From: Methylotenera_A sp044222005
GTDB taxonomy: Bacteria > Pseudomonadota > Gammaproteobacteria > Burkholderiales > Methylophilaceae
Assembly: GCA_044222005.1 (NCBI GenBank)
Contig: JBGANY010000005.1
Span: forward strand, 54,168 to 118,167
Length of the DNA: 64,000 nt
Direction: 5' to 3'
Shown here: one piece after another, positions 54,784 through 63,896 of the stretch
Layout: each line of letters starts with the position of its first letter
Numbering within the stretch: the stretch's first letter is position 1
Program-made: the position numbers and the translations under genes
The notes under the pieces: generated by a model
Databases searched by the model: none
Told to the model about the DNA's origin: nothing
The model's input: only the letters and a program-made list of their open reading frames with translations

Positions 54784-55329
54784 ATGAAAATTCATATGTA
54801 TCAGCATCACAATAAGTCAGGATGGCTTGCCAGGCCTTTATGGAGCGGCAATTTGCGGCCCTGGCTGATGGATAACAGTTCGCTGACGGCGTGCTTGAAA
54901 GCGCGTTACCGCGGATTTGCTGTGCAGCCAGTGCTGCAAAAGAATGCTAAAGCGTTGGTAGATGAAGCTACAATGCTTGGCCTGAAAGCCAATCAGCATG
55001 CACTGATTCGTGAAGTGTTATTGTTTGGCAACGGCCAACCCGTAGTGTTCGCGCATAGCGTTTTGCCAAGAGCAAGTCTGAGAGGCGCATGGCATGGACT
55101 TGGCAGGCTAGGCAATAAACCGCTCGGCGCAACTTTGTTTGCTAACCCAAAAGTAAAGCGTACTCCTTTGGAATATAAAAAACTGCCGCGCCACCATCCA
55201 ATATCCATGCGGGTTGCAGAGCACATGTCTGTGGCCCCAAAAGCGTTGTGGGCGCGTCGCTCAATTTTCAGCTTAAATTGCGCTAGAATTCTCGTTACTG
55301 AAGTTTTTTTAGAACAATTATTAAAATGA
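54784..55329 (+). CDS. ubiC: Chorismate pyruvate-lyase
   Basis: 181 residues; chorismate to 4-hydroxybenzoate, first committed step of ubiquinone synthesis. REVLLFGNGQPVVFAHSVLP and the C-terminal LWARRSIFSLNCARILVTEVFLEQ with the catalytic Glu are present. Overlaps ubiA by 4 nt; 3 nt after recG. Confidence 0.92.
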   Translation: MKIHMYQHHNKSGWLARPLWSGNLRPWLMDNSSLTACLKARYRGFAVQPVLQKNAKALVDEATMLGLKANQHALIREVLLFGNGQPVVFAHSVLPRASLRGAWHGLGRLGNKPLGATLFANPKVKRTPLEYKKLPRHHPISMRVAEHMSVAPKALWARRSIFSLNCARILVTEVFLEQLLK

Positions 55330-56201
55330 ATTTTGAAAACATAATTAAAAAACTAGACGCTTACGAGCGTTTAATGCGTTTGGATAAACCCATCGGCATT
55401 TTGCTGTTGCTATGGCCGACGTTGTGGGCATTGTGGCTGGCTTCGCGCGGCATTCCGGATTGGATTGTCTTGCTGATTTTTGTTACCGGCGCGGTACTGA
55501 TGCGCAGCGCGGGCTGCGTGATGAATGACATCGCTGACCGTAAGTTTGATGGCTTGGTGGAGCGCACCAAAAATCGTCCGCTTCCCACGAGTGAAGTGAG
55601 TGTGAAAGAGGCATATTTACTGGCTGCCGGCTTATGTATGCTGGCGTTTGGTTTGGTGCTGCTGTTTAATAAAACCACGATTTTGCTATCTTTTGCAGCC
55701 TTATTTCTGGCCGCAACCTATCCATTTACCAAACGCTTTCTGGTGATCCCGCAGGCTTATTTAGGTGTGGCGTTCGGCTTTGGCATTCCCATGGCATTTG
55801 CTGCCGTGAATGATTATATCCCACCGCTGGCCTGGGTATTGCTGGCGGCCAACGTATTTTGGGCGATCGCTTATGACACGGAATATGCAATGGTAGATCG
55901 GGACGATGATTTGAAAATCGGTATTAACTCTTCCGCCATATTTTTTGGCAAATACGACGTGATTGCGGTAATGGCTTGTTATGTAGTCATGCTGGGTTTA
56001 TTGGTGTATGTGGGTCAATTCATGGGTTATGGAAAGTATTATTACATTAGCCTGGCAGCCGCTCTGGTATTGGCCTGCAGGCAATACATTCTGATAAGAA
56101 ACCGTAACAGAGCTGATTGTTTTAAAGCGTTTTTGCACAACAACTGGATCGGCCTGGTGATATTTGTCGGCCTGGCGATCGAGTATTACATCGTCCACTG
56201 A
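55326..56201 (+). CDS. ubiA: 4-hydroxybenzoate polyprenyltransferase
   Basis: 291-residue membrane prenyltransferase with about eight helices. The two Asp motifs are NDIADRKFDGLVERTKNRPL (about residues 68-87) and YDTEYAMVDRDDD (about 183-195), which bind Mg-polyprenyl diphosphate. Follows ubiC, its substrate supplier. Confidence 0.96.
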   Translation: MNFENIIKKLDAYERLMRLDKPIGILLLLWPTLWALWLASRGIPDWIVLLIFVTGAVLMRSAGCVMNDIADRKFDGLVERTKNRPLPTSEVSVKEAYLLAAGLCMLAFGLVLLFNKTTILLSFAALFLAATYPFTKRFLVIPQAYLGVAFGFGIPMAFAAVNDYIPPLAWVLLAANVFWAIAYDTEYAMVDRDDDLKIGINSSAIFFGKYDVIAVMACYVVMLGLLVYVGQFMGYGKYYYISLAAALVLACRQYILIRNRNRADCFKAFLHNNWIGLVIFVGLAIEYYIVH

Positions 56202-56207
56202 ATGCTT

Positions 56208-58055
56208 TTATTTATACTCGACCAAATTAAATTCAAATCTTTCTAAAGGTGTTACTTTTTCTTCAAGCGCCAGCTTTTCAGTTTCTTTAATCGCAATTTC
56301 ATCTATTTGTTTTAATTTGGCTTCTTTTTTGGCTGCAAGCTGTGCTTCTTTAAGCTCTTTCATCGCCAGCTTCTTCTCGTCCATTTGAATCACTTCAGCC
56401 GTTCTTAGTTCTTCCTGTGCTACGCTTCTTAATAAGAGGAGTTCTTCAATCACATTTTTATGAAAGCCCACGCGGACTTCCAGGCGGCTGTTGTAAATCA
56501 GATCATCCAGGTAGGTCAGTGCGGCAGGCTTGCCCCAAAACTGTTGCAGGCCAGATGCGATGCGCGGGTAAGATTCCAGACTGCTGTTTGATTCGTCCTC
56601 GCATCTGGAAAAATCCGCAATCTTGATATTAAAGTGTTCTTTGCACTCAAGCGCGGTTTGTTCGTACAGCGCCTGCAGATTCTCTTTGGCAAGCAAATCG
56701 AGCAGGTACATCCAGATGGTGACCGATTGCTTCGGGAAATCCAGCAGATGATTTTGTAACAGCTGAATTGCCAGGCTGGTGCGGCCGTGGGACAAGAACA
56801 CATCGGCATGGTCCAGCACATTGTGGTCAGCGTTAAATTCTTCAACAGTAAAAGACACTTCTGAATCTTTTTTAGCCTCAGAAGCGTCGGTAATTTCCGC
56901 TGACTTCTCAGCGGCGTTCTTTAATTCTCGATGGGTTTCAAGTTCGAAAAAATCGTCGTTTGTATCAAATTCTTCCAAGCTGCCAAAATTAGTAGTTGCT
57001 TTACTGTTGTTCACCCATGCGAGTTGGGCATTTTCAAGCTGCTGAATTTGACGGCGCCGGCGCCATTTGTCAGCAATGTTGACGCCCGCCATCAGCAATC
57101 CGCCACCTAATATATATCCGATAAAATCCAGCTTATTATTCAACGCGTTAGCTTCACTTAACTGCTGTGCTTTAAGCTGATTTTCGCTTTTAAGCTTAAG
57201 ATTGGCCTGTGCCAACGTGTCGATTTGCTGTTTAAGATGTGCCAGACGATTGCTCATCACAGTGATTTCGTCTTGGATTTCAACCTCGGCCGCAAGCGCT
57301 TGTGGCGCGGTATCCGGTGTGAAATGCAATTCTCTGTCCAGGCGTAGCTGAGCGCTGTTCAAGTTAATATTTGAAGCATCACCGCCAGAAATGCTCAGGC
57401 GCGGCTTATTTTCTTTTGGAACATTATTTTCAGCGCCGGCAGCGATTGCACCTGCGGGCTTCTCAACGTGATAGCCGGCAGTCAGTACAGTGTTTATATT
57501 AGCGTTTTTGCTATTTTTCTGTTTTTTTCCGGAAGTTTTTTTTGAAGAGGTTACGGGCACATTGATGGTTTGTTGATGAGCGGCGGTTGTGATCGTACCA
57601 TTGGCTGTTGCATCGACTTTGTCGTCAGTGTTTACAGCAGCTTCAGCAGCCGGATTTTCTGCTTCGGCAGTCAACAGCGGGTCTAGCAGCAGCACATAAT
57701 CGCGGCGCATGCTGGCGTCGCATTCCGCGATTACAGATAAATTAACAATCGGTTCATGGATGGCGTGGCTGGTGGTGACTGTCAAAATCGCGACATCATC
57801 GACAGCTTTGGATAACTTGAAATCTACGTTGGCAAGCTGGTTTTCTGCGCTGTTATCGTTAATTACCCTGAAGCAAGCCTCATTTTTCAGTTCAGCGGCG
57901 CCTTGTATTTTGATGCTCGCGCGCAGTGGTTGTCCGAGGTGTGATTTAACCTCGATATTGCCCAAACCCAGCGCCAGCGCTTGGCTTTGCGTGCCAATGG
58001 CCAGTATGGTCAATGCGGTAACCACCGCCTGTTTAAGTGTATAATTGCTTCGCAT
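56208..58055 (-). CDS. FimV-like membrane protein (second of two)
   Basis: About 615 residues from ATG 58053-58055 (AGGTGA ribosome site; a GTG at 58064 is an alternative). Signal peptide, then a FimV N-terminal domain (LGLGNIEVKSHLGQPLRASI), a low-complexity linker, a coiled coil (MSNRLAHLKQQIDTLAQAN), one transmembrane helix (LDFIGYILGGGLLMAG), and a cytoplasmic TPR-like segment (HGRTSLAIQLLQNHLLDFP, IWMYLLDLLAKENLQALYEQ) followed by a Lys/Glu-rich helical tail. The cytoplasmic part is related to that of the gene at 36851. FimV-like proteins organise polar pili and secretion systems. Confidence 0.8.
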   Translation of the reverse strand: MRSNYTLKQAVVTALTILAIGTQSQALALGLGNIEVKSHLGQPLRASIKIQGAAELKNEACFRVINDNSAENQLANVDFKLSKAVDDVAILTVTTSHAIHEPIVNLSVIAECDASMRRDYVLLLDPLLTAEAENPAAEAAVNTDDKVDATANGTITTAAHQQTINVPVTSSKKTSGKKQKNSKNANINTVLTAGYHVEKPAGAIAAGAENNVPKENKPRLSISGGDASNINLNSAQLRLDRELHFTPDTAPQALAAEVEIQDEITVMSNRLAHLKQQIDTLAQANLKLKSENQLKAQQLSEANALNNKLDFIGYILGGGLLMAGVNIADKWRRRRQIQQLENAQLAWVNNSKATTNFGSLEEFDTNDDFFELETHRELKNAAEKSAEITDASEAKKDSEVSFTVEEFNADHNVLDHADVFLSHGRTSLAIQLLQNHLLDFPKQSVTIWMYLLDLLAKENLQALYEQTALECKEHFNIKIADFSRCEDESNSSLESYPRIASGLQQFWGKPAALTYLDDLIYNSRLEVRVGFHKNVIEELLLLRSVAQEELRTAEVIQMDEKKLAMKELKEAQLAAKKEAKLKQIDEIAIKETEKLALEEKVTPLERFEFNLVEYK

Positions 58056-58249
58056 ATCGCTCACCTGTTTATTTTAAGTACGGCTTTCGATGTTTTATTC
58101 TTCGCCTTGGTCTTGCATTGGTAATAAGCAATCGGTGTGCCAACTAAATAATCTATCGGCACGCGCACTGAAATCTAAAGCAGATTCCAAGAAAACAGCG
58201 TTATAAAGTTAAATACATTAAAAATCAACAAATAATCCGTGCTTGGCAA

Positions 58250-58279
58250 TTGACAAGCCTTCGTTCGAGGGCATATAAT
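58250..58279 (+). promoter_or_regulatory. Promoter of rplM-rpsI
   Basis: TTGACA (58250-58255) and TATAAT (58274-58279), both perfect, 18 nt apart; the rplM ATG is 43 nt downstream. The rest of 58056-58321 shows no gene. Confidence 0.8.
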
Positions 58280-58321
58280 CCGCCCTCTTGATTTTATAAG
58301 CAATGTATTGGTAGTCAGACT

Positions 58322-58765
58322 ATGAATATTTTCTCTGGAAAAACTTTTTCTGCTAAATCGCACGAAGTGCAACGCGACTGGTTCGTGATTGACGCAACCG
58401 ATTTGGTGTTGGGTCGCTTGGCAAGTGCAGTAGCGCACCGTTTACGTGGTAAACATAAAACCATTTACACGCCTCACGTGGATACCGGTGATTATATTGT
58501 AGTGATTAACGCCGACAAAATTAAAGTAACTGGCGCAAAAGCCACTGATAAAGAATATCACCGTCACTCTGGTTACCCAGGCGGTATCAGCACGACGACA
58601 TTTTCTAAAATGCAGGATCGTTTCCCAGGCCGCGCGTTAGAAAAAGCAGTAAAAGGCATGCTGCCAAAAGGCCCGCTGGGTTACGCAATGATTAAAAAAA
58701 TGAAAGTTTATGCTGGCGACAAGCATGAACATGCTGCACAACAACCAAAAGCATTGACTATTTAA
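58322..58765 (+). CDS. rplM: 50S ribosomal protein L13
   Basis: 147 residues, with five extra N-terminal residues before the usual KTFSAKSHEV. WFVIDATDLVLGRLAS, HTGDYIVVINADKIKVTG-type core and HSGYPGGIS are intact. Operon rplM-rpsI, 12 nt apart. Confidence 0.97.
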   Translation: MNIFSGKTFSAKSHEVQRDWFVIDATDLVLGRLASAVAHRLRGKHKTIYTPHVDTGDYIVVINADKIKVTGAKATDKEYHRHSGYPGGISTTTFSKMQDRFPGRALEKAVKGMLPKGPLGYAMIKKMKVYAGDKHEHAAQQPKALTI

Positions 58766-58777
58766 GGTTATATACAA

Positions 58778-59170
58778 ATGATTGGCAAATACAATTATGG
58801 TACAGGCCGCCGCAAAAGTTCAGTAGCGCGCGTGTTTTTAAAATCTGGCAAAGGCAATATCATTGTGAATGACAAGCCTGCCGACGAATACTTCTCACGT
58901 GTGACCTCACGTATGATTTTGCGTCAACCGCTGGAACTTACCAACAACACAGCCAGTTTCGACATCATGGTAAACGTGGTGGGCGGCGGCGAATCCGGCC
59001 AGGCCGGCGCAGTGCGTCACGGCATTACACGTGCTTTGATTGATTACGATGCAGCGTTGAAAAGCGCATTGTCACACGCAGGTTTCGTAACGCGTGATGC
59101 GCGTGAAGTTGAGCGTAAAAAAGTGGGCTTACGCAAAGCACGCCGCCGTAAACAATTCTCTAAACGCTAA
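58778..59170 (+). CDS. rpsI: 30S ribosomal protein S9
   Basis: 130 residues: NYGTGRRKSSVARVFLKSG, GGGESGQAGAVRHGITRAL, and the basic tail KARRRKQFSKR that contacts P-site tRNA. Ends at a strong terminator. Confidence 0.98.
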   Translation: MIGKYNYGTGRRKSSVARVFLKSGKGNIIVNDKPADEYFSRVTSRMILRQPLELTNNTASFDIMVNVVGGGESGQAGAVRHGITRALIDYDAALKSALSHAGFVTRDAREVERKKVGLRKARRRKQFSKR

Positions 59171-59186
59171 TTAGGCGTCTAGTATT

Positions 59187-59214
59187 AAAAAAGGTCGCGA
59201 TTGCGGCCTTTTTT
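59187..59214 (+). terminator. rpsI terminator
   Basis: AAAAAAGGTCGC / GCGGCCTTTTTT with loop GATT; one G-T pair in the stem; six-T tail. Confidence 0.9.
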
Positions 59215-59247
59215 ATTTAATGCATTAACTTTGTTATGATATGACTT

Positions 59248-60300
59248 ATGGCAAATAAAAAAATAAAAGTAGGTATTGTTGGCGGCACCGGCTACACAGG
59301 TGTCGAGTTGTTGCGCCTGCTGGCGGTGCATCCGCAGGTAGAGCTTGCCGCCATTACTTCTCGTGGTGAAGCCGGGATGCCGGTGGCTGACATGTTCCCC
59401 AGTCTGCGCGGCTATATCGATTTGGTATTTACCGACCCTGCAAGCGCCAATTTAGGGACTTGCGACGTGGTGTTTTTTGCAACGCCGCATGGCGTGGCCA
59501 TGAGCCAGGCACAGGCGCTGTTGGCAGCAGGCGTTAAAGTCATCGATCTTGCGGCAGATTTCAGGCTGCAGGATATTGCAGTATTTGAAAAATGGTACAA
59601 ACTGCCGCACAGCTGCCCCGACATCCTCAAAAATGCGGTGTACGGCATCCCAGAGCTGTATCGGCAGCAAATCAAAAGTGCACAGGTGATTGGCAACCCA
59701 GGCTGTTACCCCACCACGGTAATTCTTGGCTTGGCACCGCTGCTGGAGCAAGGTCTTATCGATTTTTCCGCCCCCATTGTTGCTGACTCGAAATCAGGCG
59801 TATCGGGCGCAGGCAGAAAAGCTGAAATCGGTACTTTATTTGCCGAAGCGAGTGATAATCTCAAAGCCTATGGCGTAGCGGGCCACAGGCATCATCCGGA
59901 AATTCACGCACAGCTCACTCAACTGGCAGGCGATAAGCTCGATCTGATTTTTGTGCCGCACCTTATTCCCATGATACGTGGCATGCTCTCGACCATTTAT
60001 GTAAAGCTTACCGCCAAAGGCAATAGCACAGATTTGCAGGCAATGTATGAAAAAAGGTATGAACAAGAACGCTTTGTCGATGTCTTACCGGCGGGCAGTC
60101 TGCCGGAAACGCGCTCTGTACGCGGCGCCAATAATCTGCGGATTGCCTTGCACAAACAAGCAGATACCGGCTATTTGACATTGCTGGTGGTACAGGATAA
60201 TTTAGTCAAAGGGGCGGCAGGGCAGGCGGTGCAAAACATGAATATTATGTTCGGCTTCGATGAAGCCGCAGGTCTAGAAGTTGTTCCGCTGCTTCCGTAA
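59248..60300 (+). CDS. argC: N-acetyl-gamma-glutamyl-phosphate reductase
   Basis: 350 residues; third step of arginine synthesis. NADP-binding GIVGGTGYTGVELLRLL, catalytic Cys153 in GNPGCYPTT, and the AGHRHHPEI region. Located after rpsI as in other betaproteobacteria. Confidence 0.97.
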   Translation: MANKKIKVGIVGGTGYTGVELLRLLAVHPQVELAAITSRGEAGMPVADMFPSLRGYIDLVFTDPASANLGTCDVVFFATPHGVAMSQAQALLAAGVKVIDLAADFRLQDIAVFEKWYKLPHSCPDILKNAVYGIPELYRQQIKSAQVIGNPGCYPTTVILGLAPLLEQGLIDFSAPIVADSKSGVSGAGRKAEIGTLFAEASDNLKAYGVAGHRHHPEIHAQLTQLAGDKLDLIFVPHLIPMIRGMLSTIYVKLTAKGNSTDLQAMYEKRYEQERFVDVLPAGSLPETRSVRGANNLRIALHKQADTGYLTLLVVQDNLVKGAAGQAVQNMNIMFGFDEAAGLEVVPLLP

Positions 60301-60314
60301 CCGGGTTTGTTGAA

Positions 60315-60680
60315 ATGAGACCAGTTCGCAGCAGAATCCGCCGTCATTTTGGACTTACCGCCAAGCAGGTCGCGGTGCGTTCGCAACGGCCTTGGTATTT
60401 CCGCGCTTTGCTGGCTGTTTTTTTTGCGGCATTAGGTTTCGCATCGGCGTATTGGATGTTGCGCGATACTGAGAACCTTGGCGAAAAATTAAAGCAAGTT
60501 ACCCTTGAAAATAAAGAGCTGGAGACCAAATTGGTGGGCGCGCAGCGTGAACTGCAAGTGGAGCTGGCAACCAATAATAATCTTGCCAAAGAGCTTGCAA
60601 GCGTTCAAGATGAGAACCTTAAGATTAAGGAAGATTTATTCTTCTATAAAAATATGGTGGGCGGCAAAAGGTCAAAATAA
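60315..60680 (+). CDS. Small membrane protein with coiled coil (betaproteobacterial, DUF6776-like)
   Basis: 121 residues: basic N-terminus, one transmembrane helix (about 30-48, ALLAVFFAALGFASAYWML), then a coiled coil of about 60 residues (LENKELETKLVGAQREL, LAKELASVQDENLKIKEDL). Relatives beside argC in betaproteobacteria are, as I recall, about twice as long, with a further domain after the coiled coil; here it ends right after it. Function unknown. Confidence 0.65.
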   Translation: MRPVRSRIRRHFGLTAKQVAVRSQRPWYFRALLAVFFAALGFASAYWMLRDTENLGEKLKQVTLENKELETKLVGAQRELQVELATNNNLAKELASVQDENLKIKEDLFFYKNMVGGKRSK

Positions 60681-60724
60681 TATTTTTAGCTCATTATTTA
60701 GCTAAAGCCAGGTTAGGGAAATAG

Positions 60725-61108
60725 ATGTTTTTTAAAAAAGCAAACAAAATTGATAATCGCATTGATACGCTAGTAGGTGCCGATACCCGTATTGAAGGCG
60801 ATTTGCATTTTAGTGGCGGTTTGCGTGTCGATGGCGCCATTCGTGGTGATGTGACCGAACAGAACGGCACGCCAAGCACGCTGATTATTAGTGAACATGG
60901 CAGTATTGAAGGCGCGGTGACAGCGGCAAAAATCGTGCTCAACGGCAAAGTCATAGGCGCGGTGAAATCCAGCCATTTTATTGAGCTGCAAACCAAGGCG
61001 CGCATCACGGGTGATTTACATTACAAATCGCTCGAGATGCACACCGGCGCGGTGATAGAAGGCAAGCTTGTGTATATGGGTGATAACGCACCTGAAGATA
61101 TAGAATAA
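60725..61108 (+). CDS. Bactofilin
   Basis: 127-residue polymer-forming beta-helical cytoskeletal protein (DUF583). The repeated short beta pattern (TRIEGDLHFSGGLRVDGAIRG, GSIEGAVTAAKIVLNGKVIG, ARITGDLHYKSLEMHTGAVI) is clear. Bactofilins scaffold envelope or polar machinery. Between the coiled-coil protein and erpA. Confidence 0.93.
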   Translation: MFFKKANKIDNRIDTLVGADTRIEGDLHFSGGLRVDGAIRGDVTEQNGTPSTLIISEHGSIEGAVTAAKIVLNGKVIGAVKSSHFIELQTKARITGDLHYKSLEMHTGAVIEGKLVYMGDNAPEDIE

Positions 61109-61173
61109 ATTTTTAGATTGAACAATTGACCAAATACATGGTCTTTCGATAAAGGTTTTAAGGAGTAGAAAAA

Positions 61174-61539
61174 ATGGATACAGTTACAGATATGCCAGAT
61201 GTAGAAATGCCAAGCCCGTTGGTGTTTACCGACAATGCGGCAAAAAAAGTGAAAGAGCTGATTGAAGAGGAAGGTACGCCTGACCTCAAGTTGCGTGTAT
61301 TTGTTAGCGGCGGCGGCTGTTCCGGCTTTCAGTACGGTTTTACCTTTGAAGAAGAAGTGAACGAAGACGACACACAAGTCATGAAAGATACCGTGACCTT
61401 ATTAATCGACCCAATGAGCCTGCAATATTTGATGGGCGCAGAGATTGATTACACGGATAGCCTGCAGGGCTCACAATTTGTGATCCGCAACCCTAATGCG
61501 CAGTCTACTTGCGGCTGCGGCAGCTCTTTCTCTGTTTAG
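61174..61539 (+). CDS. erpA: Iron-sulphur cluster insertion protein ErpA
   Basis: 121-residue A-type Fe-S carrier. Cluster cysteines C49 (SGGGCSGFQYGF), C113 and C115 (STCGCGSSF) are present. Ribosome site AAGGAG. Ends at a terminator. Confidence 0.96.
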   Translation: MDTVTDMPDVEMPSPLVFTDNAAKKVKELIEEEGTPDLKLRVFVSGGGCSGFQYGFTFEEEVNEDDTQVMKDTVTLLIDPMSLQYLMGAEIDYTDSLQGSQFVIRNPNAQSTCGCGSSFSV

Positions 61540-61570
61540 AGATTCTCCGTTTAACTCGCTGATCCAATTA

Positions 61571-61598
61571 AAAAAGCCAAGCAAATGCTTGGCTTTTT
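61571..61598 (+). terminator. Terminator after erpA
   Basis: AAAAAGCCAAGC / GCTTGGCTTTTT with loop AAAT, a perfect 12-bp stem and T-run. It lies 27 nt before the esterase gene. Confidence 0.9.
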
Positions 61599-61624
61599 AT
61601 TTGGGTTTTAATATGGTTTCGGTA

Positions 61625-62245
61625 ATGAAAAAACTTGTTTATTTGCTGTTCATTTTAATACTGGCAAGTTGTAGCCAAGGTGAAAAATACCCGCCCATCC
61701 CCAAAGGCGCCACGGTGGTCATTCTGGGTGATAGTTTAAGCTACGGGACTGGCGCAAGCCAGGGCGAAGATTACCCAACCTTATTGGCTAAAACCACAGG
61801 TTGGAACATCATTAACGCAGGCATCCCGGGTGACACCACAGCGGGCGGGCTGGAGCGTTTGCCGGAGCTGCTGGAACAGCATCAGCCGAAATTGCTTATT
61901 GTGGAGCTCGGTGGCAACGATTTACTGCACCAGGCGCCGCAAAGCGAGATCGTGACCAATCTTAAAAACATCTTGTCGCTCGCCAAAGCGCAAGGTGTTA
62001 AAACCATTTTGGTGGCAATCCCCGAGATTAGTGCATTAAAAGCTGCTGTGGGTAATTTGTCCGATCATCCGATGTATGAAAAACTTGCCGAAGAAACTGC
62101 AACGCCGCTGATTAAAGATGTGTTTTCAGATGTGCTTTCGAAGCGGGATTTGAAATCAGACCAGATACATCCCAACGCACGCGGTTATGGCGCGGTGGGA
62201 AGTGAAATGTATAAATCTTTAAAACTATTGGGCTTTGCAGGGTGA
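61625..62245 (+). CDS. GDSL (TesA-like) arylesterase lipoprotein
   Basis: 206 residues from ATG 61625, chosen because a lipoprotein signal peptide follows at once (MKKLVYLLFILILASC, lipobox Cys16). SGNH-hydrolase blocks: GDSLSYGTGA with Ser37, AGIPGDTTAGG, VELGGNDLL, and DQIHPNARGY. TesA enzymes hydrolyse acyl-CoA, lysophospholipid or aryl esters; the lipid anchor suggests attachment to the outer or inner membrane. Alternative ATG at 61613. Confidence 0.92.
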   Translation: MKKLVYLLFILILASCSQGEKYPPIPKGATVVILGDSLSYGTGASQGEDYPTLLAKTTGWNIINAGIPGDTTAGGLERLPELLEQHQPKLLIVELGGNDLLHQAPQSEIVTNLKNILSLAKAQGVKTILVAIPEISALKAAVGNLSDHPMYEKLAEETATPLIKDVFSDVLSKRDLKSDQIHPNARGYGAVGSEMYKSLKLLGFAG

Positions 62246-62357
62246 TTTAACAATGCCCTGTGAGGCAATATCCATGCGGCTTGCAGAAGTGTTGTTTTAG
62301 GTGTAGTAGGATGTCGATAGCAAAGCGAATTGCGCCGGATGTGAGTCTCTCGCGTCA

Positions 62358-62513
62358 TTAGAGGTATCTAATCACCAGGTAAGCAATGGCTGCAATGCAG
62401 ACTAGAATACCTGGCACTACTATACGCATGATGCTCTGCTGGCGTCGCAACGCTTCCTTTTGCAGACCAACCGATTCCTCAACTCGTTCTTGCGACTTCC
62501 TGAGCTGCTCCAT
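62358..62513 (-). CDS. Small coiled-coil/transmembrane ORF, possibly the remnant of a frameshifted gene
   Basis: From ATG 62511-62513: 51 residues, a charged coiled coil (MEQLRKSQERVEESVGLQ, then KEALRRQQS) and a C-terminal membrane helix (IVVPGILVCIAAIAYLVI). The open frame continues upstream, coding more coiled coil (DGQREIVTHLESQRALA) but without a start. A strong ribosome site (GGAAGGAG) and ATG at about 62552-62554 open a different frame that stops after nine codons (MDSEKSLLT), which suggests a one-base frameshift in a formerly longer gene. Codons such as AGG, ATA and CTA are rarer in its neighbours. The remainder of 62246-62600 shows nothing else. Confidence 0.45.
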   Translation of the reverse strand: MEQLRKSQERVEESVGLQKEALRRQQSIMRIVVPGILVCIAAIAYLVIRYL

Positions 62514-62600
62514 CGCGAGAGCCCGCTGCGATTCTAGGTGAGTAACGATTTCTCGCTGTCCATCTCGAATCTCCTTCCGGTCTGCTATCCTAAATATGTT

Positions 62601-63896
62601 TTAAGTTCGCTTCTCAATCGGCACAAACTCACGTCTGGCTTCACCCGTATAAAGCTGTCTTGGTCGACCAATCTTGTGTTCTGGGTCGGCGTTCATCTCG
62701 CTCCATTGCGCTATCCAGCCTGCGGTGCGGGCAAGGGCAAAGATGGCGGTAAACATAGAGTTAGGTATACCCATGGCGCGCATGACGATGCCGCTGTAAA
62801 AATCAACATTCGGGTATAGTTTGCGGCTGACAAAATACTCGTCTTCCAGCGCGATTTTTTCCAGCTCCATCGCCAGTTTAAACATCGGGTCGTCTTGCAG
62901 ACCAAGTTCGTTCAGCACCTCATGGCAGGTTTTACGCATAATGGCGGCACGTGGGTCCATGTTTCTGTAAACGCGATGGCCAAAGCCCATCAGGCGGAAA
63001 GTATCGGTTTTATCTTTGGCGCGCTTGATAAATTCGTCAATGCGCGACACATCGCCGATTTCTTCCAGCATCTGGAGCGTGGCTTCATTCGCACCGCCAT
63101 GCGCAGGCCCCCACAGCGAGGCGATGCCGGCCGCGATGCTGGCAAACGGGTTGGCGCCGCTGGAGCCGACTAATCTAACAGTAGAGGTCGATGCATTTTG
63201 CTCATGGTCAGCATGCAGAATGAGGATTTTCTCGAATGCTTTGGCCAGCACCGGGTTGGGCGTGTATTCCTCACACGGTGTGGCAAACATCATGTGCATG
63301 AAGTTTTCAGCATAATTCAGGCTGTTTTTGGGGTACATAAACGGCTGGCCCGAATTGTATTTATAGCTCCAGGCCGCGATGGTAGGCACTTTGGCCAGCA
63401 GGCGATAAGCCGAGATAATGCGGTGCTGTGGGTTGTACACGTCCATGGCATCGAAATAGAATGCGGACATCGAACCCACAACGCCAATCATGACGGCCAT
63501 GGGGTGCGCATCGCGCCTGAAGCCGCGGAATATATTGTTGAGCTGATCGTGCAGCATGGTGTGGCTGCTGATGGTTTTGGTGAACTCATCTTTTTGTGCG
63601 GCGTTGGGTAACTCGCCATGCATCAGCAAATAGGAAACCTCCAGAAAGTCGCAATGCTCCGCGAGTTGTTCGATGGGGTAGCCACGGTAATAAAGCAGAC
63701 CTTTTTCGCCATCAATAAAAGTGATGTGCGAACTGCACGAGGCGGTGGACATAAAGCCCGGATCGTAAGTAAATACGCCATGCTTGCCCAGCGCGCGAAT
63801 ATCGATCACATCATTACCCGCCGTGCCGGAAAGCACCGGCAATTCAATGGGCTTGAGGGTGTTATCAAAGGTGATGGTGGCTTTGGTTGGTTTCAT
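62601..63896 (-). CDS. gltA: Citrate synthase
   Basis: 431 residues, type II (hexameric) length. Motifs DGEKGLLYYRGYPIEQLAEH, LHADHEQNASTSTVRLVGSS, GPAHGGANEATLQMLEEIG (catalytic His), GFGHRVYRNMDPRA (active-site His/Arg) and PNVDFYSGIV (catalytic Asp) are all present. Catalyses oxaloacetate plus acetyl-CoA to citrate. The 104 nt to the window edge hold only AT-rich upstream sequence. Confidence 0.97.
   Translation of the reverse strand: MKPTKATITFDNTLKPIELPVLSGTAGNDVIDIRALGKHGVFTYDPGFMSTASCSSHITFIDGEKGLLYYRGYPIEQLAEHCDFLEVSYLLMHGELPNAAQKDEFTKTISSHTMLHDQLNNIFRGFRRDAHPMAVMIGVVGSMSAFYFDAMDVYNPQHRIISAYRLLAKVPTIAAWSYKYNSGQPFMYPKNSLNYAENFMHMMFATPCEEYTPNPVLAKAFEKILILHADHEQNASTSTVRLVGSSGANPFASIAAGIASLWGPAHGGANEATLQMLEEIGDVSRIDEFIKRAKDKTDTFRLMGFGHRVYRNMDPRAAIMRKTCHEVLNELGLQDDPMFKLAMELEKIALEDEYFVSRKLYPNVDFYSGIVMRAMGIPNSMFTAIFALARTAGWIAQWSEMNADPEHKIGRPRQLYTGEARREFVPIEKRT

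Noticed and set aside
61496..61624. Extension of the GDSL esterase into the end of erpA
   Set aside because: It reads through erpA and the terminator hairpin; the lipoprotein signal begins at 61625.
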